DNA of 64,000 nucleotides from Halorientalis pallida. GTDB taxonomy: Archaea; Halobacteriota; Halobacteria; Halobacteriales; Haloarculaceae. The position numbers and the translations under genes were made by a program. Positions 17,024 to 25,750 of this stretch are shown here, one piece after another. The DNA lies in the NCBI RefSeq assembly GCF_004118325.1, contig NZ_RDFA01000008.1, positions 62,001 to 126,000 of the forward strand. Reading direction: 5' to 3'. Position 1 is the stretch's first letter, and every line of letters begins with the position of its first letter. The notes below the pieces were generated by a model. That model did not search any database, was not told where the DNA came from, and was given only the letters and a program-made list of their open reading frames with translations.

Positions 17024-17560
17024 ATGATCGACGTCGCAGGCGTGCTGGGGTGGGCCGTTCTCCAGTTCGGAGCGGTTGGCGGTGGACCGGGCAATCCGGG
17101 CCTGAACGTGAACGTCGACCCGGCGGCCGGAGTGGCCTCCAGTGCGGGAGGCGCGTTCGTGCTCACGCTCGTCGTCGGCGCGATCATGGTCGCGATCGCG
17201 CCGGAGTACACGGAGTCGAAGATGGGTACCCTCCGGGACGAACCAGTCGGTTCGGTCGTCTACGGGGTGCTCTCCCTCGTGCTGGCAGTGATCCTCTTCG
17301 TCGCCCTGCTGTTCTCGCTGATCGGGATTCCCGTCGCCATCGTGCTGTTTCTCGCCCTGCTGCTGGTGTGGGGCGTGGGCTCGGCCATCGCCTTCCTCAC
17401 TATCGCGACGCGGCTGATCGACGCCGACGACGGGTGGCTGAAGCCGCTGCTGGTCGCGGGCGCGCTGAACGGCGGGTTGACCCTGACGGGCATCGGCGGG
17501 GTGGTGGCGTTCCGTATCGGCGCGGCGGGTTTCGGCGCAATCCTCAGGGACTACCTCTGA
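17024..17560 (+). CDS. Membrane protein of unknown function
   Basis: A 178-residue protein with three or four hydrophobic helices, at about residues 45-60, 78-115 (probably two) and 145-170. The N-terminal 40 residues are Gly/Asn/Pro-rich and may be extracytoplasmic. The layout resembles the membrane half of haloarchaeal polymer-forming (bactofilin-like) proteins, but no bactofilin domain is present, so this is only a hint. It stands between a lipoprotein and an MBL-fold hydrolase with about 40-70 base gaps; no operon is evident. Confidence 0.65.
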   Translation: MIDVAGVLGWAVLQFGAVGGGPGNPGLNVNVDPAAGVASSAGGAFVLTLVVGAIMVAIAPEYTESKMGTLRDEPVGSVVYGVLSLVLAVILFVALLFSLIGIPVAIVLFLALLLVWGVGSAIAFLTIATRLIDADDGWLKPLLVAGALNGGLTLTGIGGVVAFRIGAAGFGAILRDYL

Positions 17561-17602
17561 AACCACCCCGAGAGTTATGTCGGTCCCGCCCGGCCGGGTG
17601 GT

Positions 17603-18328
17603 ATGGCCGCGATCCAGCTTCTGCGACACGCCACACTCCTGCTCGACCTCGACGACACCACGTTTCTCGTGGACCCGATGCTGAGCGAACCGGGCGAGAT
17701 TCCACCGATCCCGAACTCGCCGAACGACCGCGAGAACCCGCTCGTGGACCTCCCGGACGTCGAATTGAGCTACGACGCCGTCCTCGTCACCCACCGCCAC
17801 CGGGATCACTTCGACGACGCGGCGGCCGACCAGCTCCCCTCGGACGTCCCTATCCTCTGCCAGCCCGAGGAAGTCGATGACTTCCGAGAGGACGGGTTCA
17901 CCGACGTCCGACCGGTCGAGGGCACCGTATCCTTCGAAGGCATCGAGGTGACACGGACACCAGCCCGCCACGGACACGGCGACCTCGCCGAACAGATGGG
18001 GCCGTCGTCGGGCTACGTCCTCGACGGCGCTCGAACGATCTATCTCGCGGGCGACACGGTGTGGTACGACGCGGTGCCCGAGACCATCGACGCCCACGCC
18101 CCGGACGCGGTGGTCGTCAACGCCGGCGCGGCCCAGTTCGTCGAGGGCGAGCCGATCACGATGACGCCCGAGGATGTCGGCGAGGTTCGGGGCGCAGTCG
18201 CCGACGACGTGCCGGTGATCGCAGACCACATGGAGGCGATCAACCACTGTCTCGCGACCCGGGAGGATCTGGCAGCGGCGGTGGACGGAGTGGCAATTCC
18301 AGAGGACGGCGAGCGAATCGAGCTGTGA
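17603..18328 (+). CDS. MBL-fold metal-dependent hydrolase
   Basis: A 241-residue metallo-beta-lactamase-fold hydrolase. The metal motif THRHRDHF (His64, His66, Asp68, His69) is intact. It is followed by ARHGHGDLAEQMGPSSGYVL (third metal His region, about 115), AGDTVWY (Asp, about 150) and a final ADHMEAINHC histidine (about 211). The overall pattern is like the YtnP/UlaG-type 'beta-lactamase domain' proteins, whose substrates differ widely. The substrate cannot be read from sequence. It precedes gltX by about 50 bases. Confidence 0.82.
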   Translation: MAAIQLLRHATLLLDLDDTTFLVDPMLSEPGEIPPIPNSPNDRENPLVDLPDVELSYDAVLVTHRHRDHFDDAAADQLPSDVPILCQPEEVDDFREDGFTDVRPVEGTVSFEGIEVTRTPARHGHGDLAEQMGPSSGYVLDGARTIYLAGDTVWYDAVPETIDAHAPDAVVVNAGAAQFVEGEPITMTPEDVGEVRGAVADDVPVIADHMEAINHCLATREDLAAAVDGVAIPEDGERIEL

Positions 18329-18379
18329 GCGGGGACGGAACGGCGGAGTTTTGAGGGGGCGCGCCGGAGTCTCCACAAA

Positions 18380-20095
18380 ATGGACGACGAGGTACGCGAG
18401 CGAGTCAAAGAGGAGGCAGAGAAAAACGCCCTCTTCAACGCCCTGAAACACGACAGCGACCCACAGGTCGGCGCGATCATGGGGCCGCTGATGGGCGAGA
18501 ACCCCGAGTTCCGCGAACACGGCGACGAGATTCCCGAGGTGATCGGCCCCGTGGTCGGCAAGATCGGGGGGATGTCGACCGCGGAGCGCCGCGACCGCCT
18601 CGAAGAACTCGATCCCGACCTCGTGGCCGAACTCGACGCCGAGGACGAGGAAGACGAGCACGACCTCCCGGACCTCCCGAACGCCGACGACTACGACGAG
18701 ATCCGACTCCGGGCCGCCCCGAACCCGAACGGCCCGTGGCACCTGGGCCACGCCCGGATGCCCGCCGTCATCGGCACGTACAAGGCGCGCTACGACGGGA
18801 GCTTCGTCGTCCGCTTCGACGACACCGATCCCGAGACCAAACGGCCCGACCTGGACGCCTACGACGAGATCCTCGACGCCATCGAATATCTGGGCTTCGA
18901 GCCCGACGAGGTGATCCGGGCCAGCGACCGTCTGGAGACCTACTACGACCACGCCCGCGAGTTGATCGACCTCGGCGGCGCGTACACCTGCTCCTGCCCG
19001 CAGGGCGAGTTTTCCGACATGAAAAACTCGGGAGAGGCCTGCCCGCACCGAGACAGAGACCCCCAGACGACCCGCGAGGAGTTCGAGGCCATGATCGACG
19101 GCGAGTACTCGGCGGGCGAGAAGGTCCTACGCGTGAAAACCGACATCGAACACAAGAACCCCGCCCTCCGGGACTGGGTGGCCTTCCGGATGATCGACAC
19201 GCCCCATCCGCGCGAGGAAGCCAGCGAGTACCGGTGCTGGCCGATGCTGGACTTCCAGAGCGGGATCGACGACCACCTCACCGGCATCTCACACATCATC
19301 CGCGGGATCGACCTGCAGGATTCGGCCAAGCGCCAGCGCTTCGTCTACAACTACTTCGACTGGGACTACCCCGAAGTGATCCACTGGGGCCACGTGCAGG
19401 TCGACGCCTACGACGTGTCGATGAGTACGTCGACGATCAAGGAGAAGGTCGACGCCGGCGACTTGGACGGCTGGGACGACCCGCGCGCGCCGACGCTCGC
19501 CAGTCTCCGGCGGCGCGGAATCCGCGGCCATGCAATCGTCGACGCGATGGTCGAACTCGGGACCTCGACCTCGAACGTCGACCTGGCGATGTCGTCGATC
19601 TACGCCAACAATCGGGAACTGATCGACGACGAGACCGACCGGACCTTCTTCGTCCGGGACGGGCAGGCGTTCGCCGTGGAGGGGGGCCCGGACGCCGGGC
19701 AGCCGCCGGTTCACCCGGACCACGAGGACCGCGGCGAGCGGTCGATCCCCGTGGACGAGGCCGTCCTGCTGGAACCCGACGACGCCCCGGCCGATGGCGA
19801 ACGCGTCTGGTTGAAGGGCTTCGGACCGGTCCGCCGCGAGGCCGACACCCTCGAATTCACCGACGACGACATCGACGTGGTGCGTGACGGCGACGTGGAC
19901 GTGATCCACTGGGTGCCCGCAACGGAGAGCCAGCCCCTCCGGCTCCGGACGATGGACGGGGACGTGTCGGGACACGCGGAACCCGGCATCACCGACTACG
20001 ACCCCGACGCGATGGTCCAGTTCGAGCGGATCGGCTTCGCGCGAGTGGATCGTCACGACGGCGACGAGACGGTGGCGTACTACGCCCATCCCTGA
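18380..20095 (+). CDS. gltX: Glutamyl-tRNA synthetase (archaeal, non-discriminating type)
   Basis: A 571-residue class I aminoacyl-tRNA synthetase charging tRNA-Glu. Archaeal enzymes also mischarge tRNA-Gln for the amidotransferase route (family knowledge). An N-terminal helical domain of about 105 residues precedes the catalytic core. The class I signature is HLGH at 121-124 within RAAPNPNGPWHLGHARM; the KMSKS-equivalent loop is SMSTSTIKE. The C-terminal half is the beta-barrel anticodon domain of the GlnRS-like subclass. In archaea gltX is often near idsA, as here. Confidence 0.95.
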   Translation: MDDEVRERVKEEAEKNALFNALKHDSDPQVGAIMGPLMGENPEFREHGDEIPEVIGPVVGKIGGMSTAERRDRLEELDPDLVAELDAEDEEDEHDLPDLPNADDYDEIRLRAAPNPNGPWHLGHARMPAVIGTYKARYDGSFVVRFDDTDPETKRPDLDAYDEILDAIEYLGFEPDEVIRASDRLETYYDHARELIDLGGAYTCSCPQGEFSDMKNSGEACPHRDRDPQTTREEFEAMIDGEYSAGEKVLRVKTDIEHKNPALRDWVAFRMIDTPHPREEASEYRCWPMLDFQSGIDDHLTGISHIIRGIDLQDSAKRQRFVYNYFDWDYPEVIHWGHVQVDAYDVSMSTSTIKEKVDAGDLDGWDDPRAPTLASLRRRGIRGHAIVDAMVELGTSTSNVDLAMSSIYANNRELIDDETDRTFFVRDGQAFAVEGGPDAGQPPVHPDHEDRGERSIPVDEAVLLEPDDAPADGERVWLKGFGPVRREADTLEFTDDDIDVVRDGDVDVIHWVPATESQPLRLRTMDGDVSGHAEPGITDYDPDAMVQFERIGFARVDRHDGDETVAYYAHP

Positions 20096-20112
20096 CCGGG
20101 TGTTCGGTCCAA

Positions 20113-20122
20113 CTTTTAAGTA
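20113..20122 (+). promoter_or_regulatory. TATA-like box of the ferredoxin gene
   Basis: CTTTTAAGTA lies 31-40 bases before ATG 20153, giving a very short leader. It separates the ferredoxin from gltX transcription. Confidence 0.5.
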
Positions 20123-20146
20123 GTTCCCCGGCGCAGGTGGGCATAG

Positions 20147-20482
<336 letters not shown>

Positions 20483-20640
20483 CCGCCCACCGCCTGCCGA
20501 CTGCCCGCCGGCGCCGCGATTTTCCGCCTCTGGATAGTGGCCATTTGCCCTCCAGATACCTGTAAAATCTTAGAAAAAGCACAATAGCAAAATACCAGGA
20601 CGACAGTGGTAGTGATGTTCACCCAAATAGTGTGATACCT
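20483..20640 (+). promoter_or_regulatory. AT-rich control region upstream of the etf operon, with inverted repeat
   Basis: The 158 bases between fer and etfB contain the inverted repeat TCTGGA (20529-20534) / TCCAGA (20551-20556), then an AT-rich run at 20561-20595 with TATA-like elements such as TAAAATCTTA. The repeat upstream of the TATA-like run could be an activator or repressor site, or the terminator of fer. The etfB message would carry a leader of about 40-50 bases. Confidence 0.45.
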
Positions 20641-21495
20641 ATGCACACACTGGTACTTACGAAAGGCGTTCCGGACTTCAGGGAGGGACAGGTGTCGTTC
20701 GACGAGGACGGGCACCTCGAGCGCGGGAAGACACCGACCGTGATGAACCCGAACGACAAGCACGCGCTGGAGGCGGCACTCCAGACGAAGGTTCGTCACG
20801 GCGGCACCGTATCGCTGATGAGTATGGGCCCGCCGGGGTACAAGGAGGTCCTGCAGGAGGGGATGGCCGATGTGTACGCCGACGACCTCTATCTCTGCTC
20901 GGACCGGGAGATGGGTGCGGCCGACACCTGGGCCACGTCGATCACGCTCTCGACGGGCATCGATCACCTCGACGAGGAACCCGACGTCGTGTTCGCAGGC
21001 TTCAAGACTGCCGACGGGGAGACGGGCCACACCGGCCCTCAGACCTGCTGGTGCCAGGACTGGCCCATCGTCACCCACGTCGTCGCGCTGGACATCGACG
21101 AGGAGGAGCGGACCCTACGGGCCAAGCGCCTCGTCGAGGGTGACGTGGAGGAGATCGAGACCGTCGAAGCGCCGCTGCCGTGTTTCGTCGTCGCGGACCC
21201 GGAGTTCGAGCCCACGTATCGAAAGGCCGAGCACCGGCTCCGGCACAAGGACCTCCGGGCCGAGACCCAGAAGCGAGCCGAGAACTTCGAGGACCACCTG
21301 GAGGTGTACGACCAGGAAGAACTGAACCTCGATCCGGACTTCATCGGACTGGACGGGTCGCCGACCATCGTGGCCGGCGTCGACCCGATCCCGAAGGCCC
21401 CCCCCGAACGGGAGGCGACGATGGTCGACCCGAGCGACGAGGGGGCGATGGCGGACGTATTCGAGGAACTCGAACCGTACGCGGGGGCTGACTGA
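20641..21495 (+). CDS. etfB: Electron transfer flavoprotein beta subunit (EtfB/FixA)
   Basis: A 284-residue ETF small subunit, binding AMP or a second FAD depending on the subgroup. It opens MHTLVLTKGVPDFREGQ and contains MNPNDKHALEAAL (about 38-50) and VFAGFKTADGETGHTGP (about 119-135), the family's nucleotide-binding core. ATG 20641 is chosen over an in-frame GTG at 20632, because the protein normally starts at MHTLVLTK. At 284 residues it is longer than common ETF beta (about 250), with an acidic C-terminal tail. Its stop is two bases from the etfA start. Confidence 0.93.
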   Translation: MHTLVLTKGVPDFREGQVSFDEDGHLERGKTPTVMNPNDKHALEAALQTKVRHGGTVSLMSMGPPGYKEVLQEGMADVYADDLYLCSDREMGAADTWATSITLSTGIDHLDEEPDVVFAGFKTADGETGHTGPQTCWCQDWPIVTHVVALDIDEEERTLRAKRLVEGDVEEIETVEAPLPCFVVADPEFEPTYRKAEHRLRHKDLRAETQKRAENFEDHLEVYDQEELNLDPDFIGLDGSPTIVAGVDPIPKAPPEREATMVDPSDEGAMADVFEELEPYAGAD

Positions 21496-21497
21496 CA

Positions 21498-23162
21498 ATG
21501 GAGATCGATCCCACCGACCACGAGATCGCGGACCTCGGACCGAAGATCAAAGACGTCGACGACGCCGACGAACTGCGCGAGATGCTGGCGGCCGAGGAAG
21601 ACGGCGAGGACCGCGCGCCAGTGAAGACGCTCATCGAGGACCGCCTAGAAAAGGTCGCGGGCGAGGACGAGGACGTCGATCCGAGCGACGCCGACCTGGA
21701 CGACATGACCGTCGCCGACGTGGCGAACATGGTCCGGGACATCGAGGATATCGACGTCCTCGAAGACCTCCTCGAGCGCGAGAGAGACGGCCAGGACCGC
21801 AAGACCGCCAAGAGTCAGATCGAGGGTCGGCTCGACACCCTGCAGGACAGCGACCACGAGAGCGAGGACGAGGACGTGGTCGTCGAGGACCCCGAGGAGA
21901 AGTATCCCGACCTCGATCACCCGACGGCGGACAAAAAGCACGTTCGCGCGCTCGAAGACGGCGACTACCGGGACATGTGGGTCTACTGTGAGACCCAGCA
22001 GGGCCAGTTGATCGACGTGTCCAAGGAGATGCTCGGGAAGGCCCGCGGGCTGATGGACGAGTACAACGACGAATACGGGGAGAGCGAGTCGGTCGTCGCC
22101 GTGCTGATCGGCGACGGCGTGGGCGAGCTGGCCGAGGAGTGCGTCGCCTACGGGGCCGACCGCGTGATCTACCTCGAAGACGAGCGCCTCGGCCGGTTCC
22201 GACACACGCCGTACACCCGGATCTTCTGTGACATGGCGCGCAACGGCGGCCACCCGTACGGGCGCGATGACCGCCAGGAGGACGACTGGCGCGACTACGA
22301 CGAACCCCGGTACACCGTGTTCCCGGCGACGAACAACGGGCGGGACCTCTCGGCGCTGGCCCAGGCGGAATTCGACTCCGGGCTGGCCTCGGACTGTTCG
22401 GACCTGTTCATCGAGGCCGCGGACATCTCCAATCCGGCGAAGACGGGCAAGCCCGGCGAGACCGTCGAGTTCCAGCGCGTCCTTCACATGAAGCGCCCGG
22501 ACTTCTCCGGGTTCGAGTACTCGACGATCCTCTGTCTGGACAAGCCCGGCCGGGAGTTCCACCCGCAGGGCGCCTCGGTGATCCCGGGGAGTTTCGACGT
22601 GCCCGGGCCCGACCCCGAGCGCGAGGGCGAGGTGATCGAACACGAGATGCCCCTCGAAGACGACTGGTTCAAGGTCGAAGTCACCGACTACGACCAGCTC
22701 GAGGGCGGCGTCGACCTGACGGGCAACGAGGTCGTCGTCGCACTGGGGCGAGGGATCGGGGAGGACCCGACCGAGGGGATCGAACTCGGACTCGACCTGG
22801 TCGACCAGTTCGAGGCGGCTGATCTGGGTCTCTCGCGGGGGGTCATCACGGCCTCCTACCAGTTCGCGGGTCACGTCGAGCAGTACGTGACCGAGGAGCG
22901 ACAGATCGGGGAGTCCGGACAAGTCGTCGAACCCGACGTGTACATCGCGGCGGGGATCTCCGGGGCCGTCCAGCACAAGGTCGGCATGGACGAGTCGGAC
23001 ACGATCATCGCGATCAACACGGACGCCGACGCCGACATCGTCGAGTTCTCCGATTATTACGTTCAGGGAGATCTGTTCGAGATCCTGCCGGAGCTGATCG
23101 ACTCCCTGGAGAAAGGCGAACTTGACATCCAAGCGCTGGCAGGGGGTGCATCCGATGACTGA
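21498..23162 (+). CDS. etfA: Electron transfer flavoprotein alpha subunit (EtfA/FixB) with N-terminal repeat extension
   Basis: A 554-residue ETF large subunit, far longer than the usual about 320. The EtfA body begins near residue 150 (DYRDMWVYCETQQGQLIDVS). The FAD-binding C-domain is clear from YIAAGISGAVQHKVGMDESD (about 478-497) and AINTDADADIVEFSDYYVQGD. The first about 140 residues are an extension with two copies of a 35-residue helical motif (about 19-53 and 75-109). They share the pattern L-x2-LL-x2-E-x2-GxxR followed by an IExRL end. It is joined tightly to etfB and overlaps fixC. The extension is acidic and probably a helical interaction module; its function is unknown. Confidence 0.93.
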   Translation: MEIDPTDHEIADLGPKIKDVDDADELREMLAAEEDGEDRAPVKTLIEDRLEKVAGEDEDVDPSDADLDDMTVADVANMVRDIEDIDVLEDLLERERDGQDRKTAKSQIEGRLDTLQDSDHESEDEDVVVEDPEEKYPDLDHPTADKKHVRALEDGDYRDMWVYCETQQGQLIDVSKEMLGKARGLMDEYNDEYGESESVVAVLIGDGVGELAEECVAYGADRVIYLEDERLGRFRHTPYTRIFCDMARNGGHPYGRDDRQEDDWRDYDEPRYTVFPATNNGRDLSALAQAEFDSGLASDCSDLFIEAADISNPAKTGKPGETVEFQRVLHMKRPDFSGFEYSTILCLDKPGREFHPQGASVIPGSFDVPGPDPEREGEVIEHEMPLEDDWFKVEVTDYDQLEGGVDLTGNEVVVALGRGIGEDPTEGIELGLDLVDQFEAADLGLSRGVITASYQFAGHVEQYVTEERQIGESGQVVEPDVYIAAGISGAVQHKVGMDESDTIIAINTDADADIVEFSDYYVQGDLFEILPELIDSLEKGELDIQALAGGASDD

Positions 23163-24822
23163 CGACTACGAACACTACGAAGCCGTCGTCGTGGGAGCCG
23201 GTCCCGGCGGCGCGGCCGCGGCGGCGACACTCGCACAGAACGGCGTGGAGACCCTCGTGTTGGAGCGAGGGGTCGAATCCGGCTCGAAGAACGTCTCGGG
23301 CGGGCTCATCTACGCCGAGGAGTCCGCACCGTACACCATCGACGGCCTGTTCCCCGAGTTCCGGTCGGAGGCCAGCGAGCGACCCGTCACGGAGTACTAC
23401 CTCCACAACGTGGCCGGACGGAATGTCAAGACCATCGACCTGACCGATCTCCACGAACACGACACGACGTGGTCCGACGCCGTCCTCCGGCGACACATGG
23501 ACTCCTGGCTGGAGGGTCGGGTCCACGAGATGACCCGCGAGACGGGCGGCGGCTTGCTGACGGGCGTCCGGGTCGACGGCCTGCTCCGGGAGGCCGGCGA
23601 GATCGTCGGCGTGACCTGCGAGGAACTGGACCCGATCAAAGCCGACGCGATCATCGCTGCCGACGGCGTCAACTCCGAGTTGGCCCGGGACGCCGGCCTG
23701 ATGGACTGGGAGGATCCCGAGGAGTGGTTCCAGGGCGTCAAGGCCATCGTGGACATGCCGGCGAGTGCCATCGCCGAGCGGTTCGGCGTGGACGAGGACG
23801 AGGGCGTGGCCCACCTGTTCTCGGGCGACCTGTTCGAGGGTGTCCGTGGCGGCGGGTTCCTCTACACCAACGACGACTCGCTGTCCATCGGGACCGTCTT
23901 CCATCTGGACTCGCTGGTGGCGGAGGCGGCCGAACCCCACGAACTCCTGGATGCCCTGCTGACCCACCCACTGCTGGACCAGTGGCTCCAGGGCGAGTAC
24001 GAGGAACTGGAGTACGGGGCGAAACTCGTCCCGGACTCGAAGAAGGCGGCCAATCCATCGCCACACCAGGGCCGGCTCATGCTCGTCGGCGACGCCGCCG
24101 GGCAGATGCAGGCGCAGGGGCCGATCATCAAGGGGATGAACCACGCGGTGTCGGCAGGTGCGCTGGCCGCCGAGGCCTTCAGCGAGGCCCAGACCCGCGG
24201 TCGGCCCGGGGAGGCGGGCCAGCGTTACGAGACGAAACTCCGCGACGAGGGCGTGATGGCGAAGCTCCGGCCGACCCGGTACACGGTGGCGAGTGCCGTC
24301 GGTGAGAACGGTGCGGTGGCGTCGGTGACCGACTCGCTCGTCGACTCGCCGCTCGGGCGACTGGGCATCGAGGCGGCCGACCGGCTGGGCCTGCTCAGGC
24401 GGGCGTTCAACTCACCGTTCGTGATGTCGGTCATGCCCGACACGCGGACGCCGTACGTGACCGCGCCGACGGCCATCGCGGAGGCCCTCGGGACGCCGGT
24501 CCGGGAGGAAAACGACGTGGAACCGCCGGACCTGGCCGACCGCATCGGCGACCTGACCTACGACGTAGGCGACCCGCACATCGAGTTGCGGGACAACTCA
24601 TTCGCGGCCAGCGGGGCCGCAGTGTCGGCCTGTCCGGTCAGCGCGAAGGACTTCGGCGGGGGCTGTTACCGCGACGAGAAAGTCAAGACCAACGGCCACG
24701 AGGAACACCTCGTGAGCCTGGACACACAGCCCTGCGTCGAGTGTGGGACCTGCGCCATCGTCGCCGATACGGAGTGGGAACACCCCGCCGGCGGCAAGGG
24801 CGTGGAGTTCGAACAGGGCTGA
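23155..24822 (+). CDS. fixC: FixC-FixX fusion: ETF-quinone oxidoreductase-like flavoprotein with C-terminal [4Fe-4S] domain
   Basis: A 555-residue FAD protein passing electrons from ETF to menaquinone. Residues 9-36 hold the Rossmann motif (VVGAGPGGAAAAATLA, ending in LERG). GDAAGQMQAQGPIIKGMNHA near residue 318 is the second FAD site. The last 65 residues form a FixX-type iron-sulfur domain with Cys504, Cys527, Cys530 and Cys533 (GGCYRDEK...QPCVECGTC), the C-x22-C-x2-C-x2-C spacing close to ETF:ubiquinone oxidoreductase. FixC and FixX are therefore one chain here. The start ATG 23155 overlaps the etfA end. With EtfAB it makes a FixABCX-type complex. Confidence 0.92.
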   Translation: MTDDYEHYEAVVVGAGPGGAAAAATLAQNGVETLVLERGVESGSKNVSGGLIYAEESAPYTIDGLFPEFRSEASERPVTEYYLHNVAGRNVKTIDLTDLHEHDTTWSDAVLRRHMDSWLEGRVHEMTRETGGGLLTGVRVDGLLREAGEIVGVTCEELDPIKADAIIAADGVNSELARDAGLMDWEDPEEWFQGVKAIVDMPASAIAERFGVDEDEGVAHLFSGDLFEGVRGGGFLYTNDDSLSIGTVFHLDSLVAEAAEPHELLDALLTHPLLDQWLQGEYEELEYGAKLVPDSKKAANPSPHQGRLMLVGDAAGQMQAQGPIIKGMNHAVSAGALAAEAFSEAQTRGRPGEAGQRYETKLRDEGVMAKLRPTRYTVASAVGENGAVASVTDSLVDSPLGRLGIEAADRLGLLRRAFNSPFVMSVMPDTRTPYVTAPTAIAEALGTPVREENDVEPPDLADRIGDLTYDVGDPHIELRDNSFAASGAAVSACPVSAKDFGGGCYRDEKVKTNGHEEHLVSLDTQPCVECGTCAIVADTEWEHPAGGKGVEFEQG

Positions 24823-24836
24823 GCTCCCCGTTCGCG

Positions 24837-25226
24837 ATGACTGAAACCGATTCGTACCACGCCCGGATCGAGTCCATCGTCGAGCAGTACCGGACGGACC
24901 GCGACGAGTTCGACCCGCCCGCCGATCCGCCGGCACCGGAGCGGGCGATGGACTACTGCCGGGAGGGACTGGGGCCGGCGGTGATGATCTACGTCGACGC
25001 CCGGGCCAGCGACTGGGGCGTGCGCTTCTCCGAGCGGGAGTTCGACCTGTTGCACGAGGCGATGAACGGCTACCTCTCGCTGTACACGGCCTGTTACGGC
25101 GTCGAGACCGACCTCGACGCGACGGTCCGGGCGGCCGCCGAACTCCTGCTCGACACCCACAACGTCGAAGACGTCGCGGCGATGCTGACGGGTGTCCCGG
25201 AGCGCGGGGCGACGGTCGACGGCTGA
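24837..25226 (+). CDS. Conserved haloarchaeal protein downstream of fixC
   Basis: A 129-residue soluble, acidic, mainly helical protein without a family I recognise. It starts 14 bases after the fixC stop and is probably co-transcribed with the etf operon. Conserved-looking patches are AMDYCREGLGPAVMIYVDA (about 38-56) and FDLLHEAMNGYLSLYTACYG (about 72-91), with two cysteines. There are no membrane segments or obvious metal motif. Its location suggests an accessory role for the ETF complex, but that is only proximity. Confidence 0.7.
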   Translation: MTETDSYHARIESIVEQYRTDRDEFDPPADPPAPERAMDYCREGLGPAVMIYVDARASDWGVRFSEREFDLLHEAMNGYLSLYTACYGVETDLDATVRAAAELLLDTHNVEDVAAMLTGVPERGATVDG

Positions 25227-25312
25227 CGGGCCGCTCGGTCGTGTCCGGACGTGCTGGGGCCCCCTTCGCGGCGATGCGAAGGATCAAAGCCCGAACAGAT
25301 ACGAGCGAGCAT

Positions 25313-25717
25313 ATGTCCACGCAGAATTACGAGTTGTCGCGGGTGAAGACGTCGCTCGTCTACGTGATGGGAGCGATCTACGTCGTGGCCGGCGTGCTTC
25401 ACTTCGTCGTGCCGGACCTGTTCGCCCAGATCGTCCCGCCACAGCTACCGGCAGCCACGGCGCTGGTCTACCTCTCCGGGGTTGCGGAGATCGGCCTCGG
25501 GATCGGCGTGATCTTCCCACGGACTCGCCGGGTCGCGGCCTGGGGACTGGTCGCTCTGTTGCTGGCGGTCTTTCCTGCGAACGTCTACATGGCGACCTCC
25601 GGCGTGGTGATCCAGGGTGCGCCGGCGGCCATCGCGGAACCGGGACTAGGCCGCTGGGTTCGCCTCCCCTTCCAGGGCGTGCTGATCGCCTGGGCGCTGT
25701 GGTACACCTACGAGTGA
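25313..25717 (+). CDS. DoxX-like small membrane protein
   Basis: A 134-residue protein with four hydrophobic helices (about 17-36, 48-66, 75-95, 112-130). Between the first two it has HFVVPDLFAQIVPPQLP, and AEIGLGIGVIF follows; both are common in the DoxX/DoxD superfamily of redox-linked membrane proteins. ATG 25313 is chosen because upstream in-frame codons are Arg-rich and unlike protein. The function in haloarchaea is undefined. It lies between the etf operon and a convergent histidine kinase. Confidence 0.78.
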   Translation: MSTQNYELSRVKTSLVYVMGAIYVVAGVLHFVVPDLFAQIVPPQLPAATALVYLSGVAEIGLGIGVIFPRTRRVAAWGLVALLLAVFPANVYMATSGVVIQGAPAAIAEPGLGRWVRLPFQGVLIAWALWYTYE

Positions 25718-25750
25718 CGCCACCGGGGCCGCCGTCCGACGGCGACCCAC

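Noticed and set aside
16997-19048. A 683-codon minus-strand open frame opposite the MBL hydrolase and gltX
   Set aside because: It spans several real genes in antisense and has His/Arg/Asp-rich composition typical of high-GC shadows.
21645-23132. A 495-codon minus-strand frame opposite etfA
   Set aside because: It is a shadow of the strongly codon-biased etfA; no start signal or domain.
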